Shown in pieces: positions 25,663-34,973 of a stretch of 64,000 nucleotides of DNA. A program made the translations under genes and the position numbers. How positions within the stretch are numbered: the first letter of the stretch is position 1; each line of letters starts with the position of its first letter. Under the pieces are notes generated by a model, which saw only the letters and a program-made list of their open reading frames with translations, did no database searches and was not told the origin of the DNA. This DNA comes from Streptomyces sp. WAC05374. Lineage in GTDB: Bacteria; Actinomycetota; Actinomycetes; Streptomycetales; Streptomycetaceae. The DNA is taken from positions 1-64,000 of the forward strand of contig NZ_SMNQ01000014.1 in assembly GCF_004353505.1 (NCBI RefSeq), given 5' to 3'.

Positions 25663-26598
25663 TCAGTCGTTCCGGCCCACGGTGACGACGACCTTGCCGT
25701 TCAGGCCGCCCTCCAGGAGGGCGCGCTGGGCGTCGGCGGCCTGTTCGAGCGGGAACGTCCGGGCGACCCGGACCGTCAGGGCGCCCTGTTCGGCGAGGCC
25801 GGCGAGTGCCGTCAGGTCGGCCGGGTCGGGGCGTACCCAGTAGTACTCGCCGCCCAGGGCGATCACCTCGCCGTCCGCGACGGAGGCCAGCCGGCCGGCG
25901 GGGGCGAGCAGGTGGGCGGAGTCCTTCAGGACCTGGCCGCCGATCGTGTCGAGCGCGGCGTCCACGCCCTTGGGCGCGAGCTGCCGGACGCGGGCGGTGA
26001 AGCCGTCGCCGTACGGCACCGGTTCGGCGCCCAGCTCGCGGACCCGGTCCTGGCCGCCCTCACGGGCGGCGCCGATGACCCGGGCGCCGAGGTGGCGGGC
26101 GATCTGGACGGCCATGGAGCCGACGCCGCCGGACGCCGCGTTCACCAGGACGGTGTCGCCCGGGCCGACCCGCAGCGACCGGTGCAGCACCTGGTAGGCG
26201 GTGAGCCCGGCCAGGGGCAGGGCGGCCGCCTCCTCGAAGCCGAGGGTGCGCGGCTTGCGCGCCAGGGTGCGCACGGGCGCGGCGACGTACTCGGCGAAGG
26301 TGCCGTGGCACAGCACGTCCTCGCGTACGTACCCCATGACCTCGTCGCCGACGGCGAACTCCGGCACGGACACCCCGGGCTGGACGACGACGCCGGAGAC
26401 GTCCCAGCCCGGGACCACGGGGAAGACCGCGTCCAGGACCGTGTCCAGGTAGCCGGCCTGGGCCTTCACGTCGACCGGGCTGACGGCCGCGGCGCGCACC
26501 TCGACGAGCACCTTGTCGGGGCCGACCTTGGGGTCGGGGTGGTCGCCGAAGGCGAGGACCTCCGGGCCGCCGTAGTGGCGGTAGCTGATCGCCTTCAT
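25663..26598 (-). CDS. NADP-dependent quinone oxidoreductase-like protein (MDR, zinc-free)
   Basis: This 311-residue medium-chain reductase is of quinone-reductase type. It has MKAISYRHYGGPEVLAFGD, the substrate region DVSGVVVQPG, VNAASGGVGSMAVQIARHLGA for NADP binding and GAAREGGQDRVRELGAE. It lacks the Cys/His zinc ligands of alcohol dehydrogenases. Such enzymes reduce quinones or enones in the cytosol. It is transcribed leftward with a divergent His-rich protein gene 106 bp upstream. Confidence 0.92.
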   Translation of the reverse strand: MKAISYRHYGGPEVLAFGDHPDPKVGPDKVLVEVRAAAVSPVDVKAQAGYLDTVLDAVFPVVPGWDVSGVVVQPGVSVPEFAVGDEVMGYVREDVLCHGTFAEYVAAPVRTLARKPRTLGFEEAAALPLAGLTAYQVLHRSLRVGPGDTVLVNAASGGVGSMAVQIARHLGARVIGAAREGGQDRVRELGAEPVPYGDGFTARVRQLAPKGVDAALDTIGGQVLKDSAHLLAPAGRLASVADGEVIALGGEYYWVRPDPADLTALAGLAEQGALTVRVARTFPLEQAADAQRALLEGGLNGKVVVTVGRND

Positions 26599-26703
26599 GG
26601 TCCGACCCTCCGGCCCGTACCGCCCCCGCGCAAGCCGAAACGGATCAGACGGACAAAAGGGGCTAGCCTGGAGGCGTTACCGACGCCACGCCGGAGGTGC
26701 GCG

Positions 26704-27000
26704 ATGACCGTCCTCCATCAGGAACACCCCTCGCACGCCCACATCCACGGCCCGGCCTGCGGGCATCGCGCCGTGGTCCACAACGACCACCTCGACTACG
26801 TCCACGACGGCCACCTCCACCGGCAGCACTCCGGCCACTGGGACGAGTGCGAGCCGGGCGAGCACGTCGCCCACAGCGGCCACGCCCATGAGCACGGCGA
26901 CGACTGCGGGCACCCGGCCGTCGCGCACGGCGACCACGTCGACTACGTCCACGAGGGGCACCGGCACGCCGCGCACGGCGGCCACTGGGACGACCACTGA
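26704..27000 (+). CDS. Histidine-rich repeat protein, probable metal binder
   Basis: This 98-residue protein has about one quarter His. It is built as two imperfect copies of CGHxAVxHxDHxDYVHxGHxHxxHxGHWD (copy 1 about residues 20-47, copy 2 about 68-96), joined by ECEPGEHVAHSGHAHEHGDD. There is no signal peptide or membrane helix. The composition strongly suggests zinc, nickel or copper binding. Similar Streptomyces proteins are sometimes loosely labelled zinc transporter components, which the sequence does not support. GGAGGTG precedes the ATG. It ends 6 bp before a convergent gene. Confidence 0.85.
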   Translation: MTVLHQEHPSHAHIHGPACGHRAVVHNDHLDYVHDGHLHRQHSGHWDECEPGEHVAHSGHAHEHGDDCGHPAVAHGDHVDYVHEGHRHAAHGGHWDDH

Positions 27001-27006
27001 CCTCGC

Positions 27007-28296
27007 TCACCAGCGCGGCACGGCCGGGGTGACCCACGCCGGGTCGGCCCGCCGCATCGCGGCCGCGTCGTCGCGCTCGCGGAGGGTGCCGTCGTCGTCG
27101 AGCCAGCGCCGGTGCAGGGTGGCGAGCCGTTCGCGGTCCAGCTCCACGCCGAGACCGGGCGTGTCCGGGACGGCGAGGCGCCCGCCGGCGAAGACGTGGC
27201 GGGCCGTGATGACGTCCTCGGCCTGCCAGGGGTAGTGGGTGTCGCAGGCGTGCTCGAGACCGGGCACGGTCGCGGCGACGTGCGTCATGGCGGCGAGGCT
27301 GATGCCCAGGTGGGTGTTGGAGTGCATGGACAGCCCGACGCCGAAGGCCCGGCAGACGGCGGCCAGTTCCCGGGTGCGGTGCAGCCCGCCCCAGTAGTGG
27401 TGGTCGCTGAGCACGATGCGGACGGCGCGGCGGGCGAACGCCCCGGCGATCTCGGGGAGGGTCGTCACGCACATGTTGGTGGCGAGGGGGACGCCGGTAC
27501 GGGCGGCGACCTCGGCCATGCGGTCCGTGCCGCTCGTGGGGTCCTCCAGGTATTCGAGGACGTCGCCGAGACGCTCGGCCACGCGGAGGGACGTCTCCAC
27601 GGACCAGGCGCCGTTGGGGTCCAGGCGCAGGGGCCGGCCCGGGAACGCCTCGGCCAGCGCGCGGACGGCGGCGATCTCCCGGTCCGGCCCGAAGACGCCC
27701 CCCTTGAGCTTGAAGGAGCCGAAGCCGTGCTCGGCGACGAGGCGCCGGGCCTGGGCGACGATCCCGGCCGGGTCGAGGGCGGCGCCCCAGTCGTCCTTCT
27801 CACCGCCCCCCGGGTGCTCGGCCCAGCGGTAGAAGAGGTAGGCGCCGTACTCCACCGCGTCGCGGACCTTGCCGCCCAGCAGGGCGTGCACGGGCAGGCC
27901 GACCGCCTTGCCGAGCGCGTCCAGGCAGGCGACCTCGAAGGCGGAGACGACGGACAGGCGCAGCTTGCCGGCCGTACGGACGCCCCGCAGGCCGCTCGCG
28001 TCGACGCCCTCCTCCGCCCCGGGTGAGCCGCCGCACACCCGCTCGGCCAGCCCGAACAGGCCGTTCACGTCCGTGACCGGGTGGCCGGGCAGCGCCTCGG
28101 CGAGCGGGCGGGCGAGGTCCAGGTACACGCCGTCGCCGTAGGTCTCGCCGACCCCGGTGACGCCGCCCCGGGTGACGACTTCCACGATGAGGCGCGGGGT
28201 GTAGGGCTGGTGCACGCCCTGGGTGTTGAGCAGCGGCGGGTCGGAGATCAGGATCGGGGTGAGCCGGACGTCGTCGATCAGCAGCGCGGTATTCAT
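27007..28296 (-). CDS. Glucarate dehydratase-like enolase superfamily enzyme
   Basis: This 429-residue protein follows the glucarate dehydratase pattern. The N-terminal capping domain (LTPILISDPPLLNTQGVHQPYTPR) is followed by a barrel with the KLKGG Lys pair, DPNGAW and EDPT metal ligands, SDHHYWGG and the catalytic SMHSNTHLGISLA. It would dehydrate D-glucarate to 5-keto-4-deoxyglucarate. The ATG at 28294-28296 (MNTALLIDDVRL) begins the conserved region. No other glucarate pathway gene lies nearby, so the substrate rests on motif similarity. Confidence 0.9.
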   Translation of the reverse strand: MNTALLIDDVRLTPILISDPPLLNTQGVHQPYTPRLIVEVVTRGGVTGVGETYGDGVYLDLARPLAEALPGHPVTDVNGLFGLAERVCGGSPGAEEGVDASGLRGVRTAGKLRLSVVSAFEVACLDALGKAVGLPVHALLGGKVRDAVEYGAYLFYRWAEHPGGGEKDDWGAALDPAGIVAQARRLVAEHGFGSFKLKGGVFGPDREIAAVRALAEAFPGRPLRLDPNGAWSVETSLRVAERLGDVLEYLEDPTSGTDRMAEVAARTGVPLATNMCVTTLPEIAGAFARRAVRIVLSDHHYWGGLHRTRELAAVCRAFGVGLSMHSNTHLGISLAAMTHVAATVPGLEHACDTHYPWQAEDVITARHVFAGGRLAVPDTPGLGVELDRERLATLHRRWLDDDGTLRERDDAAAMRRADPAWVTPAVPRW

Positions 28297-28372
28297 ACGT
28301 GAACTGTATTCAGGGTGGTGATCGTGCGGCCAGGGCCGTGCGGCCGGTTTCCGGATCGGTACTGGACGACAT

Positions 28373-28386
28373 ACCGACTGGTCGGT
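28373..28386. promoter_or_regulatory. Palindrome ACCGAC-TG-GTCGGT upstream of the phosphotransferase operon
   Basis: A perfect 6+6 inverted repeat spaced by two bases lies 46 bp before the phosphotransferase ATG. Its core, ATACCGACTGGT (28371-28382), recurs in reverse upstream of the SDR gene at 35788-35799. TetR-family regulators of acyl-CoA genes use such sites. Confidence 0.6.
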
Positions 28387-28431
28387 CATGCTGCACGGGC
28401 TACTGTTCTTCCCGTCACGGAGGTGCGAACG

Positions 28432-29454
28432 ATGAGCTCAGCTCCCCCACCAGGTCTCGATCCCGAGCGGTTGCGCGCCTTCCTGGACCGCGAACGGCCC
28501 GGCCTGGTGAGCGGGCCGCTCAGCGCCCGCCTCATCGAGGGCGGCCGGTCGAACCTCACCTACGCCGTCACCGACGGCACCGGCCGGTGGGTGGTGCGCC
28601 GCCCGCCGCTCGGCCACGTCCTGGCCACCGCCCACGACATGAGGCGGGAGCACCGGGTGATCAGCGCGCTGCACCCGACGGCGGTGCCGGTGCCGGAGCC
28701 GGTGGTGCTGTGCGAGGACGAGGAGGTGCTCGGGGCACCGTTCTACGTGATGCGGTTCGTGACCGGCACGCCGTACCGCACGGCCGGGCAGCTCGCCCCG
28801 CTGGGGCCCGACCGCACCCGGGCCGCGGTGCTGGGCCTGGTCGACACCCTGGTGGACCTGCACGCGGTGGACCCGGCGGCGGTGGGACTCGGCGACTTCG
28901 GGCGGCCGGAGGGCTTCCTGGACCGGCAGTTGCGGCGCTGGGGCAAGCAACTGGACGCCTCGCGCAGCCGCGAGCTGGCCGGGATCGACGAGCTGCACGC
29001 CGCGCTCGGCCGTGAACTGCCCGCCTCCCCGGCCCCGGCCGTCGTCCACGGCGACTTCCGGCTGGACAACGTCCTGCTGGGCGAGGACGACCGCGTCAAC
29101 GCCGTACTGGACTGGGAGATGTCCACGCTCGGCGACCCGCTCACCGACCTGGGCCTGCTGACCATGTACAGCACCCCCCTCGACCTGCCGGGCTCCCCCA
29201 TCAGCACCACCGCGGGCGCCGCCGGACACCCCCCGGCCGCCGAGCTGGTCGAGCGCTACGCCACCCGGTCCGGCCGCGACACCTCCGCCATCTCCTGGTA
29301 CACGGCGTTCGCCTGGTTCAAGCTCGCCGTGATCCTGGAGGGCATCCACTACCGCTACACCCTCGGACAGACCGTCGGCGCCGGCTTCGACCGGATCGGC
29401 GACCTGGTCCCCGTCTTCATCGAGCACGGCCTCGCCACCCTCCAGGAAGGCTGA
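28432..29454 (+). CDS. APH-like phosphotransferase family protein (ACAD10/11-type kinase)
   Basis: This 340-residue kinase-like protein of the aminoglycoside phosphotransferase fold has VRRPPLGHVLATAHDMRREHRV near the nucleotide-binding Lys region, the catalytic loop VVHGDFRLDNVLLGE and the metal-binding VLDWEMSTLGDPLTDLG. It is typically paired with acyl-CoA dehydrogenases, as in mammalian ACAD10/11, where the pair processes 4-hydroxy acyl-CoAs. Here the dehydrogenase gene follows 7 bp downstream. Phosphorylation of a hydroxyacyl-CoA is therefore a reasonable inference. A TetR-type palindrome lies just upstream. Confidence 0.92.
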   Translation: MSSAPPPGLDPERLRAFLDRERPGLVSGPLSARLIEGGRSNLTYAVTDGTGRWVVRRPPLGHVLATAHDMRREHRVISALHPTAVPVPEPVVLCEDEEVLGAPFYVMRFVTGTPYRTAGQLAPLGPDRTRAAVLGLVDTLVDLHAVDPAAVGLGDFGRPEGFLDRQLRRWGKQLDASRSRELAGIDELHAALGRELPASPAPAVVHGDFRLDNVLLGEDDRVNAVLDWEMSTLGDPLTDLGLLTMYSTPLDLPGSPISTTAGAAGHPPAAELVERYATRSGRDTSAISWYTAFAWFKLAVILEGIHYRYTLGQTVGAGFDRIGDLVPVFIEHGLATLQEG

Positions 29455-29461
29455 CCCTCCC

Positions 29462-30676
29462 ATGGACTTCGCATTCGACGCGCGCACCGAGGAACTGCGG
29501 GCGCGGCTCCTCGCCTTCATGGACGAGTTCGTGTACCCGGCGGAGGAGGTGGCGCACGAGCAGCGGGAGAAGCTCGCCTCGCCCTGGGACACCCCGCCCG
29601 TCGTCGAGGAGCTCAAGGCCGAGGCCCGCCGGCGGGGCCTGTGGAACCTCTTCCTGCCCGACGAGGAGCACGGGGCGGGCCTGACGAACCTCCAGTACGC
29701 GCCGCTCGCCGAGATCACCGGCCGGTCGCCGCAGCTCGCGCCCACGGCGCTCAACTGCGCCGCCCCGGACACCGGGAACATGGAGGTGCTGGCGCAGTTC
29801 GGCGACGAGCGGCAGAAGGAGCGGTGGCTGGCGCCGCTGCTCGCCGGGGAGATCCGGTCCGCCTTCGCGATGACCGAGCCGGAGGTCGCCTCGTCCGACG
29901 CCACGAACATCGAGACCCGCATCCGGCGGGACGGCGACGAGTACGTCATCGACGGCCGCAAGTGGTACATCTCCGGGGCCATGAACCCGGACTGCGCGAT
30001 CTTCATCGTGATGGGCAAGACCGACCCGGACGGCGAGGACATCCGCCGCCAGCAGTCGATGGTGCTGGTCCCCCGCGACACCCCGGGCCTGCACGTCCGC
30101 CGGGCGATGCGGGTGTACGGGTACGAGGACCACTACCACGGCGGTCACGCCGAGGTGGTCTTCGACGGCGTCCGCGTCCCGGTGTCGAACCTGATCGGCG
30201 AGGAGGGCGGCGGGTTCGCCATCGCCCAGGCCCGGCTCGGTCCCGGGCGGATCCACCACTGCATGCGGCTGATCGGCATGGCGGAGCGGGCCATCGAGCT
30301 GATGTGCCGGCGGGCGGTGTCCCGTACGGCCTTCGGCAAGCCGCTGGCCGCCCAGGGGCAGGTGCAGGGCTGGATCGCCGACGCCCGGGTGGCCGTGGAG
30401 CAACTGCGGCTGCTGGTGCTGAAGACCGCCTGGCTGATGGACACGGTCGGCAACCGGGGTGCGCACACCGAGATCCAGGCCATCAAGATCGCGACGCCCC
30501 GCACGGTGGTGGACATCATCGACAAGGCGGTGCAGGTCCACGGCGCGGGCGGGGTCAGCCAGGACTTCCCGCTCGCCGAACTGTGGGCGGCGGCCCGGAC
30601 GCTGAAGCTGGCGGACGGCCCCGACGAGGTGCACCAGCGGTCGCTGGCGCGGCGGGAGCTGAAGGCGTACCTCTGA
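29462..30676 (+). CDS. Acyl-CoA dehydrogenase (ACAD11-like)
   Basis: This 404-residue flavoprotein has FAMTEPEVASSDATNIET, the FAD/substrate loop of the family, KWYISGAMNPDCAI, RRAVSRTAFGKPLAAQG and IQAIKIATPRTVVDIIDKAVQVHGAGGVSQDFPLA. It is most like the ACAD10/11 group, which partners an APH-like kinase, here the gene ending 7 bp upstream. The pair would dehydrate and oxidise a hydroxyacyl or acyl-CoA. A terminator at 30705 ends the operon. Confidence 0.93.
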   Translation: MDFAFDARTEELRARLLAFMDEFVYPAEEVAHEQREKLASPWDTPPVVEELKAEARRRGLWNLFLPDEEHGAGLTNLQYAPLAEITGRSPQLAPTALNCAAPDTGNMEVLAQFGDERQKERWLAPLLAGEIRSAFAMTEPEVASSDATNIETRIRRDGDEYVIDGRKWYISGAMNPDCAIFIVMGKTDPDGEDIRRQQSMVLVPRDTPGLHVRRAMRVYGYEDHYHGGHAEVVFDGVRVPVSNLIGEEGGGFAIAQARLGPGRIHHCMRLIGMAERAIELMCRRAVSRTAFGKPLAAQGQVQGWIADARVAVEQLRLLVLKTAWLMDTVGNRGAHTEIQAIKIATPRTVVDIIDKAVQVHGAGGVSQDFPLAELWAAARTLKLADGPDEVHQRSLARRELKAYL

Positions 30677-30704
30677 GGGACGCCCGCGCGTGCGGAGGAC
30701 GGCG

Positions 30705-30733
30705 GAGGCCCGGGGCGTTGCGCCCCGGGCCTC
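30705..30733. terminator. Terminator after the acyl-CoA dehydrogenase gene
   Basis: A perfect 13-bp stem (GAGGCCCGGGGCG with its complement) closes the loop TTG and is followed by TTCC. It lies 28 bp beyond the acyl-CoA dehydrogenase stop. Confidence 0.85.
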
Positions 30734-30950
30734 TTCCACGTACGGGCGGCCTGCCCGGTGGGAACGGCGGGAGAACGGCGGGAACCGGCGCCCGGGGACG
30801 AATTTCGGCCAAGGATGCGCGACTCACCGGCGCACAGACAACCCACAGGGCCGACTGCCGCCTCTCACAGGCCGGGGACAGCCACGCGCCATGACCACGC
30901 GCGCCGGCCGGCCTCCGCCGTCCCGACAGGCACTCGCAGAACGAGGAACG

Positions 30951-32651
30951 ATGACCAGATCCCACCAGGCCCGTCTCGGGCGCTCGGTGATCGCCGGAGC
31001 CGCGGCCGTCGCCGTGACCGCCGGCATCGTCGCCGCCGCGCCCGACGGCAAGGCGGCCCCGGCCACGCCGCAGCTCAGCCTGATCGCCGCCTCGGCGGCC
31101 GTGACCCTGGACTCGAACAAGGAGGACCCGGGCGTCTATCTCGACCTCGGTACCTACCTCACCGCCGAGAAGGCCCCGCTCGAGCTGAAGGTGACCCGCG
31201 CGTCCTACAAGGACCCGGTCGTCGCCACCCAGATCATCCGTGACGGGGCGAAGACCCGCACGAAGGTCCTGCCCAAGGGCATGGTGAAGGACTTCGCGGG
31301 CCTGCCGGGCTTCGTCCAGGTCACCGTGACGAACGCGGCCGGCCGGACGGTGGTGAACCGGACGGAGGACTTCTGCCCCAACAACGCCTCGGGCCGCGTG
31401 CGTCCGGACGCCCCGGCCACCTCGAAGTACCCGGAGAGCTGCCCCACCAACCCGTTCACGCTCGGCTCCGTGTGGGGTGTGGAGAAGGGCTGGGCCGCCA
31501 ACACGTACGCGGGCACCTACTCCGAGCCCGTCGTCCTGCCGGCCGGGAAGTACACGGCCAAGGTGTCGGTGGCCAAGCGGTACCGCGACTTCTTCGGCAT
31601 CGCGGACAAGCCGCAGACGGTCAGGCTCACCGTGCGCGAGGTCAGCTTCGAGGGCGGCTCCGGTGCCGCTCCGCGCCGCGCCGGGGCGGCCGGGCACGCG
31701 GGTCACCACGCCGGGCACGGCGCGATGGCCCCGGCCACGCCCGCCGCGCCGACGAGCGGCGCCGGCCCGTCGTACAACGTGGGCCACGGGCCGCACACGC
31801 CCGCTCCGCCCGCGCTGCCGTGGGCGGTGAAGAAGGCGGGCCTCAAGGCGGCCCGGATGGGCGACACGACCGGCCAGACCGACGGCTCCCGCAAGGCCCC
31901 CGCGCTGAAGCCCGCCCTCAGGCGGCCGGCCGGCAAGGCGACCGTGCCCAACGTGCCCAAGCCCGACCTGCGTTCGCTGCCCGCCTACGGCATCACCATC
32001 AGCGAGCCCGCCACCGAGGGCCCCGACAAGGGCAAGGACTTCCTCGCCTTCAGCGCCAACGTGTGGAACGCGGGCCCGGCCCAGCTCGTCGTGGACGGCT
32101 TCCGCTCGCCCGGCAAGGAGCTGATGGACGCCTACCAGTACTTCTACGACGCCAAGGGCAAGCAGGTCGGCTACACGCCCACCGGCACCATGGAGTGGGA
32201 CCCGCGTCCCGGCCACGAGCACTGGCACTTCACCGACTTCGCCAGCTACCGGCTGCTCAAGGCCGACCAGAAGGAGGCCGTGCGCAGCGGCAAGGAGGCC
32301 TTCTGCCTCGCCAACACCGACGCGGTGGACTACACGGTGAAGAACGCCAACTGGCACCCGTACAACACCGACCTGTCCACGGCGTGCGGTCAGGAGAACT
32401 CGATCTCGGTCCGTGAGGTGCTCGACGTCGGTTCCGGCGACACCTACACGCAGGACCTGCCCGGCCAGTCGTTCGACATCACCACGCTGCCGAACGGCAC
32501 CTACTACATCCAGGTGCTGGCCAACCCGGAGAAGCGGCTCAAGGAGACGAGCCTGACCAACAACAGCGCCCTGCGCAAGATCGTGCTGGGCGGCAAGAAG
32601 GGCGCGCGGACGGTGACCGTGCCTCCGCACGACCTGGTGGACGCGAACTGA
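30951..32651 (+). CDS. Secreted lysyl oxidase family copper amine oxidase
   Basis: This 566-residue secreted protein has a signal peptide (MTRSHQARLGRSVIAGAAAV..., to about residue 38). An N-terminal beta domain with two Cys spans roughly 45-240, and a His/Ala/Pro-rich linker with GHAGHHAGHGAM spans about 243-285. The C-terminal lysyl oxidase domain starts at about 330. Its copper site HEHWHF lies at 422-427, with FCLANTDAVDY and a later Tyr-rich region that could form the quinone cofactor. Lysyl oxidases oxidise peptidyl or free lysine. The linker His could bind copper. GAGGAA precedes the ATG at 30951. Convergent with a TetR gene 12 bp away. Confidence 0.9.
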   Translation: MTRSHQARLGRSVIAGAAAVAVTAGIVAAAPDGKAAPATPQLSLIAASAAVTLDSNKEDPGVYLDLGTYLTAEKAPLELKVTRASYKDPVVATQIIRDGAKTRTKVLPKGMVKDFAGLPGFVQVTVTNAAGRTVVNRTEDFCPNNASGRVRPDAPATSKYPESCPTNPFTLGSVWGVEKGWAANTYAGTYSEPVVLPAGKYTAKVSVAKRYRDFFGIADKPQTVRLTVREVSFEGGSGAAPRRAGAAGHAGHHAGHGAMAPATPAAPTSGAGPSYNVGHGPHTPAPPALPWAVKKAGLKAARMGDTTGQTDGSRKAPALKPALRRPAGKATVPNVPKPDLRSLPAYGITISEPATEGPDKGKDFLAFSANVWNAGPAQLVVDGFRSPGKELMDAYQYFYDAKGKQVGYTPTGTMEWDPRPGHEHWHFTDFASYRLLKADQKEAVRSGKEAFCLANTDAVDYTVKNANWHPYNTDLSTACGQENSISVREVLDVGSGDTYTQDLPGQSFDITTLPNGTYYIQVLANPEKRLKETSLTNNSALRKIVLGGKKGARTVTVPPHDLVDAN

Positions 32652-32663
32652 CGTCCTGACCGG

Positions 32664-33257
32664 TCAGGGCCGCAGGGCCCTCAGCAGGAGGTCGGCCAGG
32701 TGGTCGGCCACCTGCTGGGGGCTGAGCGGCCCGTCCGGGCGGTACCAGGTGGACAGGTGGTGGACGGAGCCGAAGTGGTAGTCCACCACCAGGTCCGCGG
32801 GCGTGGCGGAGGAGAAGACACCGGCGTCCTGCCCCTCTTCGATGAGGGCGCGGAACCGCTCGTGGTAGCGCCGCCGCTCCGCCCGCACCTGCTTGTTCTT
32901 CTCCGGGCTCAGGTGGTGCATCGAGCGGAAGAAGATGGACGCGTCGTCCAGGTTCTCGATGGTGGTGACCACCACGTCGGCGGCGGCGTCCCGCAGCCGC
33001 TCCTCCACGGGGGCGTCGGCGCCCGCGAAGGCGTCCAGCCGCTCCTGCTGGAGCCGCAGCACGCGCGCGTACACCTCCTGGAGCAGGTCCTCCTTGGAGC
33101 CGAAGTAGTGGTAGAGGGCGCCCTTGGTGACACCGGCAGTCTCGACGATCTCCTGGACCGAGGTGCGGTCGTAGCCCTGTTCGGCGAAGAGCCGGGTGGC
33201 GGTGGCCAGCAGCCTCTGGGGGACGGGGGTGCCGTTCCCGTCCGTCGTCCTGGCCAT
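32664..33257 (-). CDS. TetR family repressor of an acyl-CoA operon
   Basis: This 197-residue protein begins with a TetR helix-turn-helix (residues about 12-60: RLFAEQGYDRTSVQEIVETAGVTKGALYHYFGSKEDLL). Its C-terminal ligand domain resembles those of fatty-acid or acyl-CoA regulators. It is the last gene of an SDR-ACS-TetR operon, with 39 bp to the upstream ACS stop. A matching operator-like sequence lies upstream of the SDR gene (35784-35799) and of the phosphotransferase operon (28373), so it may control both. Confidence 0.93.
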   Translation of the reverse strand: MARTTDGNGTPVPQRLLATATRLFAEQGYDRTSVQEIVETAGVTKGALYHYFGSKEDLLQEVYARVLRLQQERLDAFAGADAPVEERLRDAAADVVVTTIENLDDASIFFRSMHHLSPEKNKQVRAERRRYHERFRALIEEGQDAGVFSSATPADLVVDYHFGSVHHLSTWYRPDGPLSPQQVADHLADLLLRALRP

Positions 33258-33296
33258 GTGCCGCCACCTTCCTCGTGTGCCTCGTACTGTCGCCGT

Positions 33297-34973
33297 TCAC
33301 GCGCCGTGCGTGTACACCGGGTAACGCAGTTCCCGCCTGAGGATCTTCCCACTCGTCGTCTTGGGGAGCTCCTCGAGGACCTCGACCTCGCGGGGATATT
33401 TGTACGCCGCCAGGCGCTCCTCGCAGTACGCGGAGAGCTCGCCGGGCCCGACGGAGGTTCCCGGGCGCAGACTGACGTACGCCTTGACCGTCTCGCCCCG
33501 GTATGCGTCGGGGACCCCGACGACGGCCGCCTCGCGGACGGCCGGATGGGTGTGGAGCACGTCCTCGACCTCGCGCGGCCACACCTTGTAGCCCGAGGCG
33601 TTGATCATGTCCTTCTTGCGGTCGACGACGTAGAGCCAGCCGTCCGGGTCCATGAAGCCGATGTCGCCGGTGCGCAGCTCACCGTCCGGGAAGGCGGCGG
33701 CGGTGGCCTCGGGCAGGCCCCAGTAGCCGGGCACGACCTGGGGGCCGCGCACCGCGATCTCACCGTGCTCGCCGAACGGCACCTCCGCGCCGTGGTCGTC
33801 CAGGATGCGCACCACGGTCTCGGGCCCGGGGACGCCGACCGAGAGGGTGCCCGAGGCGGGGTCGACGGGCGCCCGGCGGTGGGGCGGCACGGAGGCGCAG
33901 GGCGCGGTGCACTCGGTGAGGCCGTAGCCGTTGCGGAGGTACGGGCCGAAGGAGGCGTGGAACCGCTCCACCAGCGCCGGCGGCAGGGGCGCACCGCCCG
34001 AGGAGACGACCTGGAAGGAGGCGAAGTGGCCGGGGGTGGCGGCCGGGTGGGCGGCCAGGGCCATGAAGGCGGTGGAGGGGCCGACGGTGTAGGCGGGGCG
34101 GTGCTCGGCGAAGGCGTCCAGCACGACGCCCGCCTCGAACCGGTACGCGAGGACGAGCGTGCCCGCGTTGGCGAGGCAGGTGGCCAGTTGGCAGACCATG
34201 CCGGTGATGTGGAAGAGCGGGGCGAGGGCGAAGTACGCGGCGCCCTCGGGGACGGGGTGGCCGGTGCGCTGCCGCTCGGCGTTGTACATGATCCCGCGGT
34301 GGGTGTTCATGGCCCCCTTGGGCCTGCCGCTGGTGCCCGAGGTGTAGCTGATCAGGGCGATGTCGCTGGCGGTGAGGTCCCGGCCGTACTGGGGCGCCGG
34401 GTGCCCGGCCCGGGCGACGGCGAGGAGGTCGTCGGTGCCGGCCGGGACGGGGATCCGCCCGAAGCCGAGGACGCGCGGGTCGTCGCGGGTCTGGAGGTCC
34501 TTCTCGCACGCGGTGAGGGCGACGCGTACGGGAGTGCCCGCGGCCGCGTCGCGCAGGTACGCCTCCCAGGCCCGGCCGGCGCAGATCAGCGCTTTCGCCC
34601 CGGAGTCGTGCAGGGCGTGGGCGACCTCGGCGGACTTGTACATCGGGTTGAGCGGGACGACGGTGGCGCCCGCCTTCCACGCGCCGAGCAGGGCGAGGAC
34701 GAAGTGCGGGGTGTTCTGGAGCATGATCGCGACCCGGTCGCCGCGCCCCACGCCCCGGGCGGCGAGGTGTCCGGCGACCGAGTCGGAGAGCGCGTCGGTC
34801 TCGCGGTAGGTCAGGCGTCCGTCGAAGTACGCCAGCGCGGGGTGGCCGGGGGCGCGGGCGACGGCCGCGCGGAAGGCGTGCAGCACGGTGGCGGCCGGGT
34901 GCACCGGCGCGCGCTGGGCGTCGCTGAGCAGGCCGAGCCACGGTCTGGCCGCGTAGATCGAGGTCGGGTTCAC
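33297..34973 (-). CDS. AMP-dependent acyl-CoA synthetase
   Basis: This 558-residue adenylate-forming enzyme contains the AMP motif SYTSGTSGRPKGAMNTHRG, the A5-like RNGYGLTE, the hinge GDIGFMDPDGWLYVVDRKKDMINASGYKVWPREVE and the C-terminal catalytic Lys segment LPKTTSGKILRREL. It activates a carboxylic acid, probably a fatty or related acid, to its CoA thioester. The GTG at 34971-34973 overlaps the SDR stop (GTGA), showing translational coupling. The acid substrate cannot be told. Confidence 0.93.
   Translation of the reverse strand: MNPTSIYAARPWLGLLSDAQRAPVHPAATVLHAFRAAVARAPGHPALAYFDGRLTYRETDALSDSVAGHLAARGVGRGDRVAIMLQNTPHFVLALLGAWKAGATVVPLNPMYKSAEVAHALHDSGAKALICAGRAWEAYLRDAAAGTPVRVALTACEKDLQTRDDPRVLGFGRIPVPAGTDDLLAVARAGHPAPQYGRDLTASDIALISYTSGTSGRPKGAMNTHRGIMYNAERQRTGHPVPEGAAYFALAPLFHITGMVCQLATCLANAGTLVLAYRFEAGVVLDAFAEHRPAYTVGPSTAFMALAAHPAATPGHFASFQVVSSGGAPLPPALVERFHASFGPYLRNGYGLTECTAPCASVPPHRRAPVDPASGTLSVGVPGPETVVRILDDHGAEVPFGEHGEIAVRGPQVVPGYWGLPEATAAAFPDGELRTGDIGFMDPDGWLYVVDRKKDMINASGYKVWPREVEDVLHTHPAVREAAVVGVPDAYRGETVKAYVSLRPGTSVGPGELSAYCEERLAAYKYPREVEVLEELPKTTSGKILRRELRYPVYTHGA

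Noticed and set aside
32658..32669. Palindrome ctgaccggtcag between lysyl oxidase and TetR
   Set aside because: Only 12 bp, overlapping the stop region of convergent genes; too short to call a terminator or operator.
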